This document shows, in pieces, positions 52,778 through 60,359 of a DNA stretch of 64,000 nt. Positions within the stretch are counted from its first letter, which is position 1. Each line of letters starts with the position of its first letter. Under the pieces are notes generated by a model that made no database searches, was not told where the DNA came from, and worked only from the letters and a program-made list of their open reading frames with translations. The translations under genes were made by a program, and so were the position numbers. This DNA is from Aestuariimicrobium soli. Lineage in GTDB: Bacteria > Actinomycetota > Actinomycetes > Propionibacteriales > Propionibacteriaceae. The stretch covers positions 62,001 to 126,000 of the forward strand of contig NZ_JBPJSQ010000007.1 of assembly GCF_051192575.1 (NCBI RefSeq), given 5' to 3'.

Positions 52778-53080
52778 CTGGCCCCCGCCGGCGGGCCGTC
52801 CGACAGCGACGACGACGCGGACGAGCGGCTCACCCTCGTGCAGCTGATGCGTGACCGTGCTGAGGAGGTGCCCGCGGTCGAAGTGCCTGACGACGCCACC
52901 CGCGAGGAACGCATCCTCGCCAATGGGCGCCATCGGGTCGAGGTGATCAAGGCCCAGCGGGAGGCACTGCTGGATGCCCGCGACGACGGCACCTTCGACG
53001 CCGACGTGCTGGCGGCCATGTTGGCCAACCTCGACTCCGCGCAGATCGCCATCGAGATGCGGACGAAGCTCAGCACCTGA
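52778..53080 (+). pseudogene. Cytoplasmic tail of the antiporter, separated by a stop
   Basis: Same frame as the antiporter: LAPAGGPSDSDDDADERLTL, RDRAEEVPAVEVPDDATREE and ANLDSAQIAIEMRTKL, a helical tail as in CPA1 proteins. A CGA-to-TGA change or a read-through signal (TGA followed by C) would rejoin it. It could also be made alone from GTG/ATG codons near 52829-52838. Confidence 0.65.
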
Positions 53081-53105
53081 CCCCGCCTCCCTCCCCGGCC
53101 TTCTC

Positions 53106-53138
53106 GCCCCCGCCCCCGCCCCCGGCCCCGCCCCCGCC
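53106..53138. repeat. CCCCCG-rich microsatellite
   Basis: Imperfect runs of CCCCCG just upstream of an inverted repeat, between antiporter tail and the Bax-inhibitor-like gene. Confidence 0.6.
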
Positions 53139-53143
53139 CTTCT

Positions 53144-53215
53144 CGCGTTTGCCTCCCGAACTGGCGTTTGCCCCTGTTGCAACGGCGGCAGGTGCACGTT
53201 CGGGAGGCAAACGCG
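53144..53215. terminator. 18-bp perfect inverted repeat
   Basis: CGCGTTTGCCTCCCGAAC (53144-53161) and its complement (53198-53215) enclose a 36-base loop. It lies between tandem genes. Confidence 0.7.
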
Positions 53216-53301
53216 GCTGGGCGACGCCCGCAGCTCTCGGGGACGACCGCACCATTGCCGCCTGACTACACTGGAGGCGGATCACCTTCAGGAGGCGACA
53301 C

Positions 53302-54126
53302 ATGGGCAATCCCATCTTCAACCGCTCGAGCACCTTCAACGGTCAGCAGCCGGTTCCCGTGCCCGTTCAGTACGGGCAGCAGCAGTACGGGCAGCAGGCC
53401 CCCTACGGTCAGCAGTACGGGCAGCAGCCCTACGGCTACGGCCAGCAGCCCCAGCAGTACCAGGCCGCCGAGAAGCTGATGACCCTCGATGACGTCATCA
53501 CCAAGACCGCGATCTCGCTGGTCATGGTCGCCGGTGTCGCCGCCGTCGCCTACCTGATGCTGCCGCTGGCCTTCGTCTACCCCGCGCTGCTCGCCTCGGC
53601 ACTGCTCGGCTTCGTGACCGTGATGATCGTCAGCGCTCGTCGCACCGTGAATCCGGTCGGGCTGTTCATCTACGCCCTCGTCGAGGGACTGTTCGTCGGC
53701 GCCTTCACGAAGGTCTTCGAGTACCAGTACCCCGGCATCGCCACCCAGGCCGTGCTTGCCACGTTCGCCGTGGCTGGCGTCACCCTGGCGGCCTACAAGT
53801 TCTTCAACATTCGGGTCACCCCGAAGTTCCGCCGCATGATCTTCATCGCGACCGCTGGCTTCGCCGTGCTGATGCTGGGCAACTTCGTGTTCAGCCTGTT
53901 CACGCAGAGTGCTGGCCTGCGCGGTGGCGCCCTCGGCCTGCTGGTCGGCATCGTCGCCTGCGGTCTGGCCGTGCTGAACCTGGTCACCGACTTCGACTAC
54001 GTCGAGCGCGGCATCGCCTCCCGCGCCCCCGCTTCGGAGTCGTGGCGCGCTGCCCTCGGCATCACCGTCACCATGGTGTGGCTGTACACCGAGATCCTGC
54101 GCATCCTGTCGTACTTCCGTCGCTGA
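53302..54126 (+). CDS. Bax inhibitor-1 / YccA-family membrane protein
   Basis: 274 residues. A Tyr/Gln/Gly-rich N-terminus (repeats of YGQQ, residues 24-52) precedes six or seven helices, including VGLFIYALVEGLFVGAFTKV with the Glu of the family and LVTDFDYVERGIASRAPASE, the Asp-rich C-terminal motif. Homologues conduct ions or calcium. AGGAGG precedes ATG 53302. Confidence 0.9.
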   Translation: MGNPIFNRSSTFNGQQPVPVPVQYGQQQYGQQAPYGQQYGQQPYGYGQQPQQYQAAEKLMTLDDVITKTAISLVMVAGVAAVAYLMLPLAFVYPALLASALLGFVTVMIVSARRTVNPVGLFIYALVEGLFVGAFTKVFEYQYPGIATQAVLATFAVAGVTLAAYKFFNIRVTPKFRRMIFIATAGFAVLMLGNFVFSLFTQSAGLRGGALGLLVGIVACGLAVLNLVTDFDYVERGIASRAPASESWRAALGITVTMVWLYTEILRILSYFRR

Positions 54127-54131
54127 GCCCC

Positions 54132-54176
54132 CAGCCCGGACCAACACAGCCCGGACCAACACAGCCCGGACGAACG
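54132..54176. repeat. Three 15-bp direct repeats
   Basis: CAGCCCGGA recurs at 54132, 54147 and 54162, 15 bases apart, directly before the terminator stem. Confidence 0.7.
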
Positions 54177-54219
54177 CCGGCCCCCGCTCCCACCAGGGAA
54201 CGGGGGCCGGCGTTCGTCC
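54168..54219. terminator. 19-bp perfect stem between convergent genes
   Basis: GGACGAACGCCGGCCCCCG (54168-54186) and its exact complement (54201-54219) close a 14-base loop that can itself pair (TCCC/GGGA). Confidence 0.85.
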
Positions 54220-54226
54220 ACGTGGA

Positions 54227-55015
54227 TCAGTCGGCGGCCAGAGATTGCACCACCCGGCGCAGCAGGTCGATCGGCAGGGGTTCGTCCAACGCGAAGCGTA
54301 GGGTGCCCTTGCCGCGGATGTGCCCGGCGAGCTCGCGGCGCAGGTCGTCGTCCTTCGGGATCGGGTAGACCGCCACATGGTCCTTCCAACCCGAGACGTA
54401 GACCCGGGCGCGCTTCTTGGGAATCGTGCGGTAGCCGATGATGCCGTAGCTGAGGCACTCCTCGGCCTCGGGCAGTTCGGAGCGCACCAGTTCACGCAGG
54501 GCGTCGACGTGGCCGCGCGCCGCAGCCGGCACCGACGCGACGTAGTCGGCAACCGTCGAGGGTGCGTCGGGGGCGCTGCTCGCATCGGCCGATGTGGCAG
54601 TGTCGTCGGCGGGTCGAGCGACGGCCAGGGCGTACGAGCGCTCGACCAACTCGCGCAGCACGGCCGGATCGGCGTCATCCAGCCTGTTCAGGTAGAGGCA
54701 CGAGACCGAGGTGCTGTGCTTGCCCAAGCGGGGGAGCAGGTCGGTGTGATGGTCGAACCCCTCGGGCACGTAGATGGTGATCTTGGCCGCCCGCGGACTG
54801 AAGCCGAGCAACCCCATCTCGCCGGAGCGTCCGCTCTCGTAGCGGTACTGCTTGCGCCCGAAGCCGATGATGCTCGGGCCCCACATCACCGGCTGTTCGC
54901 CCGAGATCTCACCCATCAGGGCAATCAGGGAGCGCGCCTCGGGTTGGCGGCGAGCCGGCAGCCCCGCGATGAAGTCGTCGACCGGCACATCGGTGGGCTG
55001 GGTCTTGTTCGCCAT
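54227..55015 (-). CDS. Protein with two DUF1801 domains
   Basis: 262 residues. The N-terminal copy includes PARRQPEARSLIALMGEISG and MWGPSIIGFGRKQYRYESGR; the C-terminal copy includes ADYVASVPAAARGHVDALRE and CLSYGIIGYRTIPKKRARVY, with GKGTLRFALDEPLPIDLLRR at the end. The two are different DUF1801 subtypes normally encoded by separate genes. Function unknown. TAGGCT lies six bases before ATG 55015. Confidence 0.85.
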   Translation of the reverse strand: MANKTQPTDVPVDDFIAGLPARRQPEARSLIALMGEISGEQPVMWGPSIIGFGRKQYRYESGRSGEMGLLGFSPRAAKITIYVPEGFDHHTDLLPRLGKHSTSVSCLYLNRLDDADPAVLRELVERSYALAVARPADDTATSADASSAPDAPSTVADYVASVPAAARGHVDALRELVRSELPEAEECLSYGIIGYRTIPKKRARVYVSGWKDHVAVYPIPKDDDLRRELAGHIRGKGTLRFALDEPLPIDLLRRVVQSLAAD

Positions 55016-55021
55016 GCCCAG

Positions 55022-55027
55022 AGCCTA
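55022..55027 (-). promoter_or_regulatory. -10 box TAGGCT, leaderless start
   Basis: Minus-strand TAGGCT, six bases, then ATG 55015. Confidence 0.55.
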
Positions 55028-55052
55028 GGCGCGACCGGTCCAAAACTGCTCC

Positions 55053-55094
55053 GTGGCGACACGGATTGCACTCAGATGCAATCCGTGTCGCCAC
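55053..55094. terminator. 18-bp perfect hairpin
   Basis: GTGGCGACACGGATTGCA and its complement enclose a six-base loop. It lies between the NUDIX gene and the DUF1801 gene, both on the minus strand. Confidence 0.8.
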
Positions 55095-55159
55095 ATAACA
55101 CTTGCGGAGCGGCCTCGGCGCCAGCGGTCCCGTGTGCGCCTGTTTCCTGGGGGGAGAGC

Positions 55160-55855
55160 TCAGTTGCTCGGCACCCCGGCGGCGTACTTGTCGAGGATCG
55201 ACCGCGAACCGGCCGTCCAGGGCAGGCGCCGCCACCGCCACAGGGGAACCCACTCGGCGCGCTCGGTGGTGCCGTCGACGTCGATCACTTGGGGATCGGT
55301 GGGGGTCTCACAGGTGGCGGAGTAGAAGATGCGCAGGGCGTGGAAGTCCTCCAACTGCCCGTTGGGGGCGCGACCGATCCAGTGGTCCGACTGCAGGTCG
55401 AGCAGGTGGTTCAGGCGCACCTCCTGACCAGCCTCCTCCATCACCTCGCGCACCAACGCCTCGGCGGGGGACTCGCCGTCATCCAGACCGCCGCCGGGCA
55501 ACTGCCACAGCCCGGGGATGGCCGTGCGATCGGAACACTCGGTGCCGAGAATCCCGCGCGGGGACCGCACGACGGCGTAGGCGGCGATGCGCTGACGCGG
55601 AACCGGCACCTCGCCGGGGTCGATCTTCAGGTTGGGATCCGTCGAGCGGTGCTTGATCTTCGGCGGACGAGACCTCGGCCCGCGCCGGACCACTCGTCCG
55701 GTGATGACCACTTCACCGCCGACCAACTGCGCCGAGAAGAGGTTCTGGAGCACCCAGCCCTGGCGCCACAGCACCTGGCGCGGGTGGGCTCCGTGGGCAA
55801 CGTCAAGGCGCACCACCTCCGGGGAACCCGGATTGGCAACACCCACAATCTGCAT
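55160..55855 (-). CDS. NUDIX hydrolase
   Basis: 231 residues. The Nudix box runs GGGLDDGESPAEALVREVME plus EAG, with every metal-binding Glu in place. About 90 N-terminal residues are not part of the Nudix fold and may be a separate substrate-binding region. The substrate is unknown. CATGAT lies six bases before ATG 55855. Confidence 0.88.
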   Translation of the reverse strand: MQIVGVANPGSPEVVRLDVAHGAHPRQVLWRQGWVLQNLFSAQLVGGEVVITGRVVRRGPRSRPPKIKHRSTDPNLKIDPGEVPVPRQRIAAYAVVRSPRGILGTECSDRTAIPGLWQLPGGGLDDGESPAEALVREVMEEAGQEVRLNHLLDLQSDHWIGRAPNGQLEDFHALRIFYSATCETPTDPQVIDVDGTTERAEWVPLWRWRRLPWTAGSRSILDKYAAGVPSN

Positions 55856-56044
55856 CGATCCATCATGGCATCACTCTGGGTGTGCGCGTCGAACCGCCCG
55901 GCCCCGGGCGCGGTGAGACGGCCCCGACCCTGTCACCCTTCGTGGTCGGCCGACACGTTTGGCTCTACGATGCGTTGGTGTACGCCGTCGTCAGCCGACG
56001 ACAACTGGGGCCGCCATCGTCGGCCGTCGAGCAGGAGGAAACCG

Positions 56045-56911
56045 ATGGACTTCAAGTCCGATGCCCAGATCGACTCCGGGTCGGTCAGCGGTTCCAGTGG
56101 TGGGGGCGGACGAGGCGGAGGCATCGCCGTCGGCGGCATCGGTGGCCTGATCATCGTGGTGATCGCGCTCTTCCTCGGCATCGATCCGAGCGCCATCCTC
56201 GGGGGTGGGAGCACCGACAGCCAGCCGCAGGCCACCTCGACCAGCCAGTGCTCCACCGGTGCCGACGTGCAGCGCGACCCCGAGTGCCGCTGGCCGGCCT
56301 ACATGACCTCGCTCAACCAGTACTGGTCGCAGGCGGCCGGGCAGGGTTTTCAGGCGCCCACCATGATCAAGTTCTCCGGCGGGGTCAACACCGCGTGCGG
56401 CCAGGCGTCGTCGCAGGTCGGCCCCTTCTACTGCCCCGGTGACCAGAAGATCTACATCGACACCGCGTTCGTGCAGACGCTGCTCGACCAGCTGGGCGCG
56501 AAGGGTGGACCGGCCGCCGAGGCCTACATCGTCGCCCACGAGTACGGCCACCACATCGAGAACCTCACCGGGGTGCTCGACAAGGCCCAGCAGGATCGCT
56601 CGACCGGGCCGAAGTCGTCCGGTGTGCGGGTCGAGCTGATGGCCGACTGCTACGCCGGGGTGTGGTTCAACTTCGCCAACAAGGACAACACCGACATCAT
56701 CGAGAACATCACCGCCGATGACCTCAACCGCATCGTCGACGCCGCCCGAGCCGTCGGTGACGACCACATTCAGTCCCAGCAGGGCGGGGTCAACCCCGAC
56801 GCCTGGACCCACGGCTCGTCGAAGATGCGCCAGTACTGGCTGCAGAAGGGGTTCGAGTCGGGCGACCCGAACCAGTGCGACACGTTCGCGACCGACGACC
56901 TGGGGGAGTGA
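56045..56911 (+). CDS. Neutral zinc metallopeptidase (YpfJ/ZinicinA-like)
   Basis: 288 residues: a short cytoplasmic Gly-rich N-terminus, one helix (IAVGGIGGLIIVVIALFLGI), then the catalytic HEYGHHIEN (HExxH) and ELMADCYAGVWFNFAN with the third ligand. It should face the cell exterior. Substrates of this family are unknown. The ATG is preceded by GCAGGAGG. Confidence 0.9.
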   Translation: MDFKSDAQIDSGSVSGSSGGGGRGGGIAVGGIGGLIIVVIALFLGIDPSAILGGGSTDSQPQATSTSQCSTGADVQRDPECRWPAYMTSLNQYWSQAAGQGFQAPTMIKFSGGVNTACGQASSQVGPFYCPGDQKIYIDTAFVQTLLDQLGAKGGPAAEAYIVAHEYGHHIENLTGVLDKAQQDRSTGPKSSGVRVELMADCYAGVWFNFANKDNTDIIENITADDLNRIVDAARAVGDDHIQSQQGGVNPDAWTHGSSKMRQYWLQKGFESGDPNQCDTFATDDLGE

Positions 56912-56928
56912 CGCTCAGTCGTTGACCC

Positions 56929-57912
56929 TCAGCCGTTGATTTGGGTGGTGATGTCCACGCCGTCGAGGTCGGTGATCACCTCCTTGCCACCGACCACCCA
57001 GCGGATGGCTGGCAGCGACCGCTTGTCGCGCATGTCGATCGTGTAGCTGATCTCAGCCTCCGCCGGCTTGTCGTAGCGCGTGGGCAGGTCGGTGATGATC
57101 GCGGCGAGTTTCTCGGCGGTCACGTCGCTGGCGGCGAACAACGCCCAGTCCGAGGTGACCTTCTTCGACGACGTCCACACGGGCAGCTTCGAGGCTCGGG
57201 TGCGCCGCACCATCACGCCGGGGTCGTTCGGGTCGGGCGCGTCGACCCAGAGCCCCGAGCCCTGCTGGTAGCCGAGCTGGTGCAACTGGGTGCGCCCGCC
57301 CAAGGCGTCCCGCAGCCCCTCCTCGATGCCCTGTTGGGAGCGGTAGTCGAGTTCGTGGATCGGTGACGCGTCGGGGCGGAAGAACACCGGACGAGACTCC
57401 GGCCGCGTACTCACCACCATGAGCACCTGGCCCGGGTTGTACTCGACGATCTGCAGCTCCTGGTTCGAGGTCGACCCCGACAGGGCCCCGGCCACGCCGA
57501 ACAGGTTGGTCAGGTTGTCGAACCGGAAGGAGTCGGGGTCGAAGGTGGCCTGCTTGATGTACTCGATGTCACTGGTGACCTGGGTGATGCTGCCGCCCTG
57601 CCACGACCACCCCTTCACCTTGGTGCCGTCCAGCACCGACAGGATGGCCCGTTCGACCGTGAGGTCGACCTTGAGCACGGGCAATCCGCCGGAGGCCTCG
57701 CGCAGTTCGTTGACGACCAGCCTGGCCTGACCGGTGTCCGTGAGCGGCCTCGGGGTGGCCGAGGGGCTCGGTGACGCGCTGGGCGACCCGGTCGTCGGGC
57801 TGCCCGACGGAGTCGGGGTGCCGGTGGCGACCGGACGACGGCACGAGCCCACGACGGCGGCCGCCGCCAGCGCGGCCGGGGCCGTCAGCAGGAGGCGTCG
57901 ACGCATGGGCAC
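56929..57912 (-). CDS. Lipoprotein, 327 residues
   Basis: A signal with lipobox VVGSC, a Thr/Pro/Ser-rich spacer (~35 residues), then a globular domain: TGQARLVVNELREASGGLPV, QLHQLGYQQGSGLWVDAPDP and RYDKPAEAEISYTIDMRDKR. I do not recognise it. GTG 57912 is seven bases after TAGGCT; ATG 57906 is in frame. It is convergent with the zinc peptidase. Confidence 0.78.
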   Translation of the reverse strand: MPMRRRLLLTAPAALAAAAVVGSCRRPVATGTPTPSGSPTTGSPSASPSPSATPRPLTDTGQARLVVNELREASGGLPVLKVDLTVERAILSVLDGTKVKGWSWQGGSITQVTSDIEYIKQATFDPDSFRFDNLTNLFGVAGALSGSTSNQELQIVEYNPGQVLMVVSTRPESRPVFFRPDASPIHELDYRSQQGIEEGLRDALGGRTQLHQLGYQQGSGLWVDAPDPNDPGVMVRRTRASKLPVWTSSKKVTSDWALFAASDVTAEKLAAIITDLPTRYDKPAEAEISYTIDMRDKRSLPAIRWVVGGKEVITDLDGVDITTQING

Positions 57913-57919
57913 GACGTCG

Positions 57920-57925
57920 AGCCTA
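57920..57925 (-). promoter_or_regulatory. -10 box TAGGCT
   Basis: Minus-strand TAGGCT, seven bases, then GTG 57912. Confidence 0.5.
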
Positions 57926-57975
57926 CGCGGTTGCTGATTCACCGCCCACCCCGCCAGCAGCTCGCGAAAAACCGG

Positions 57976-58004
57976 TTGAGTCGCCCGGGGCGTGCTCGTA
58001 CGGT
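57976..58004 (+). promoter_or_regulatory. Promoter TTGAGT-N17-TACGGT
   Basis: TTGAGT (57976-57981), 17 bases and TACGGT (57999-58004). Apart from one base in the -35 it equals the rpf promoter. A transcript would start near 58011. Confidence 0.65.
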
Positions 58005-58010
58005 GGAGTC

Positions 58011-58250
58011 ACACAGGAAAGGAGGTGGTCCGACGATGAATTCGACTCGACCTTGTGAGGTGGTCTGCCGCTGAGGCAGCCGCTGTGAGGCACCTGCCTC
58101 GGCGAATACCAACAGACCATCGGGACCCGCGAGGTCGGCACTGGTCCTGCCGACAGCCCGGCCCTCCGCTCCCGCGGATGGGCACCGGCACTCGCGGGTC
58201 CTCCCATGCCCGGCCGCGTCGGGGCGGTCGGCTCTCGTCCATGGGCCGAC
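58011..58250 (+). ncRNA. Candidate structured RNA with 12-codon ORF
   Basis: The transcript would begin ~25 bases before ATG 58036. After the short ORF come GGTCTG (58062-58067)/CAGACC around GAGGCAG/CTGCCTC; then GGACCCGCGAG (58123-58133) pairing with CTCGCGGGTCC (58191-58201) and enclosing GTCGGCA/TGCCGAC; then GGTCGGC/GCCGACC near 58226-58251. It could be a leader of the oxidase gene or a free RNA. The 3' end is a guess. Confidence 0.5.
58036..58074 (+). CDS. 12-residue peptide ORF with near-perfect Shine-Dalgarno
   Basis: AAAGGAGGTGG (58018-58028) matches the anti-Shine-Dalgarno end of 16S rRNA over eleven bases. ATG 58036 follows at good spacing and opens MNSTRPCEVVCR before TGA 58072-58074. 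The peptide has two cysteines. The stop lies inside the first hairpin, so ribosomes on the ORF would affect folding. Confidence 0.55.
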   Translation: MNSTRPCEVVCR

Positions 58251-58273
58251 CCTCAGAGCAGGACCCGATGGGC

Positions 58274-58279
58274 CACAAT
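58274..58279 (+). promoter_or_regulatory. -10-like box CACAAT
   Basis: CACAAT, six bases, then ATG 58286. Confidence 0.4.
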
Positions 58280-58285
58280 GACGCC

Positions 58286-59566
58286 ATGACGCAACCCCCA
58301 TCAGGCACCACGTGGGCCCCATCGGGCACCGAGTCGGCCCCATCGCGCACCAACTGGGCGGGCAATGTCGACTACCGGGCGCGGGAGCTGGCTCGTCCGG
58401 GCAGCCTCGACGAGCTGGCCGCACTGATCGCTGCCAGCCCGTCGATCCGCGCCGCCGGGTCGGGGCACACCTTCAACGCGATCGCCGACGCCGACGTGAT
58501 GGTCACCACCGCCGGGCTGCCGGGCGAGATCGAGATCGACGGCGACCGCGCCTGGGTGCCCGCGCACACCCGCTACGCCGACCTGTGCCCGGTGCTCGAC
58601 GAGGCGGGCTGGGCTCTGCCGGCCCTCGCGTCCCTGCCGCACATCAGCGTCGCCGGCTCCATCGCGACCGGCACCCACGGCACCGGCGACCGCACCGGCA
58701 ACCTCGCCACCCAGGTCACCGGGCTCGAACTGGTCACCGGCACGGGCGACCACCTGCGTCTGGGCCCGGACGACCCCGACTTCGCCGGTGCCGTCGTCAA
58801 TCTGGGGGCGCTCGGCGTGGTCACCCGCGTGCACCTGCGTCTGGAGCCCCGCTTCGACGTCGCCCAGCGGGTGTTCACCGATCTCGACTGGGGTGTGGTC
58901 GAGGACCACTTCGACGAGCTCACGTCGGCGGCCACCGGTGTCAGCCTGTTCACGCGGTACGGCGATGTCGTCGACGAGGTCTGGCTGAAGCAGCGACTTG
59001 ACCAGGGGCCGCTCGCCGACGACCTGTTCGGGGCGACGGCTGCCACCCGACCGCTCCACCCGATCGTCGGGCTCGCTCCCGACAACGTCACCGAACAGCT
59101 CGGAGTGCCCGGGCCCTGGTTCGCCCGGTGGCCCCACTTCCTTCCCGACAAGGCGCCTGCCAGTGGCAAGGAGATCCAGTCGGAGTTCTTCGTGCGCCGC
59201 GACCAGGCCGTCGAGGCCATCGCCGCGTTGCGCGACCTGCACCCGGTGCTCGACGAGGTGCTGATGATCTCCGAGATCCGCACTGTCGCCGCGGACGACC
59301 TGTGGCTCAGCCCTGCCCAGGGGCAGCACGTGGTGGGCCTGCACCTGACCTGGCACCCCCGTCCGGGTGACATCGTGCCCGTGCTCGCCGAGGTGGAGCG
59401 GGCGCTGGCGCCGTTCGAGCCGCGGGTGCACTGGGGCAAGTTGCTGGTCAACGACCGCGGCATCGCCGACCGTTTCGCCCGGGCCGACGACTTCCGTGAG
59501 CTCGCGCAGCGGTTCGACCCGCAGGGCAGATTCGCGAACGACTGGTTCAGGCGAACCTTCGGCTGA
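58286..59566 (+). CDS. FAD-dependent alditol oxidase-like protein
   Basis: 426 residues of the VAO/PCMH flavoprotein family. IRAAGSGHTFNAIADADVMV and SVAGSIATGTHGTGDRTGNL form the FAD domain, and the C-terminal PRVHWGKLLVNDRGIADRF carries the HWGK active-site motif of AldO and sugar-lactone oxidases. It would oxidise a polyol or aldonolactone with O2. ATG 58268 is also in frame. It overlaps the next gene tail to tail by 20 bases. Confidence 0.85.
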   Translation: MTQPPSGTTWAPSGTESAPSRTNWAGNVDYRARELARPGSLDELAALIAASPSIRAAGSGHTFNAIADADVMVTTAGLPGEIEIDGDRAWVPAHTRYADLCPVLDEAGWALPALASLPHISVAGSIATGTHGTGDRTGNLATQVTGLELVTGTGDHLRLGPDDPDFAGAVVNLGALGVVTRVHLRLEPRFDVAQRVFTDLDWGVVEDHFDELTSAATGVSLFTRYGDVVDEVWLKQRLDQGPLADDLFGATAATRPLHPIVGLAPDNVTEQLGVPGPWFARWPHFLPDKAPASGKEIQSEFFVRRDQAVEAIAALRDLHPVLDEVLMISEIRTVAADDLWLSPAQGQHVVGLHLTWHPRPGDIVPVLAEVERALAPFEPRVHWGKLLVNDRGIADRFARADDFRELAQRFDPQGRFANDWFRRTFG

Positions 59567-60182
59567 GGTCGTCCGTCACCTCCACCGGCACCCCGGCCCG
59601 GGCTCCGAAGGCGATCAAGGCCTCGGCGGCGCGGGCGAACTCGTCCGGCCCGATCGGCAGGGTCAGGTGGAACACCCGGCTGCTGCCGTCGCGGCGCTCG
59701 AGGCGGATCGCACGGTGCCCGTCGCGCACCTTGAGCGGCTCGCCGACCGCCCGATCCATGGCGCCGTACTTGCCCCTGCGGTACGGCGAGTCCTGGGAGA
59801 TCACCACCACCGTGCGCAGGTCAGACCAGGAAATCGGCGGACGACGCCCGTCCCCGACCCCACGGGCGTCGACCTGCAGCACGGGCGTGCCCGAACGCGC
59901 CCACAGGGTGCGCACGATCGCCTCGGCGCCCGAGATCAGGCAGGCGAGGCCGAGGCCCACGAACATCCACCCGACGGCGCCGGCCATCCAGAACCCCGCC
60001 GACCGCCAACCCTGCTGCCAGCCGAACACCAGCGACATGACGCCGATCACCAGCATGCCGACGAACAGCAGCATGCCCGGCACCAGCACGAGCAATTGCC
60101 TGGAGCCTCTCCCCGCCGTGGCGCGCAGCAGCAGGGGATCGTCCGGGGTCCAGGGCTCGCTCACCGCCCCATTGTCGACCAT
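59547..60182 (-). CDS. Two-helix membrane protein, hypothetical
   Basis: 211 residues. Helices LLVLVPGMLLFVGMLVIGVM and AGAVGWMFVGLGLACLISGA form a hairpin, followed by a soluble part (ISWSDLRTVVVISQDSPYRR, then VFHLTLPIGPDEFARAAEAL) that looks like a PH-like domain of the bacterial DUF304 kind. No function can be given. GTG 60164 is an alternative start. Confidence 0.75.
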   Translation of the reverse strand: MVDNGAVSEPWTPDDPLLLRATAGRGSRQLLVLVPGMLLFVGMLVIGVMSLVFGWQQGWRSAGFWMAGAVGWMFVGLGLACLISGAEAIVRTLWARSGTPVLQVDARGVGDGRRPPISWSDLRTVVVISQDSPYRRGKYGAMDRAVGEPLKVRDGHRAIRLERRDGSSRVFHLTLPIGPDEFARAAEALIAFGARAGVPVEVTDDLSRRFA

Positions 60183-60231
60183 CGTCGGGGCGGGGAGGGG
60201 GACAGCACGGGTACACCACGGGGACAGCACA

Positions 60232-60259
60232 AAGGCCTCGCCCGTTCGGGCGAGGCCTT
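60232..60259 (-). terminator. gnd terminator
   Basis: AAGGCCTCGCCCG and CGGGCGAGGCCTT form a 13-bp stem with a two-base loop, 100 bases past the gnd stop and flanked by short T-runs on either strand. Confidence 0.8.
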
Positions 60260-60359
60260 CGGCCGTCGTGGCGGCTGCTGAGTCAGTGGTCCCCCCGAAC
60301 CCTTCCTCGAGCACACCACGCGCTTGGTTCCCCCCAGAAGTGCTGGTGGGAGAGGACGC

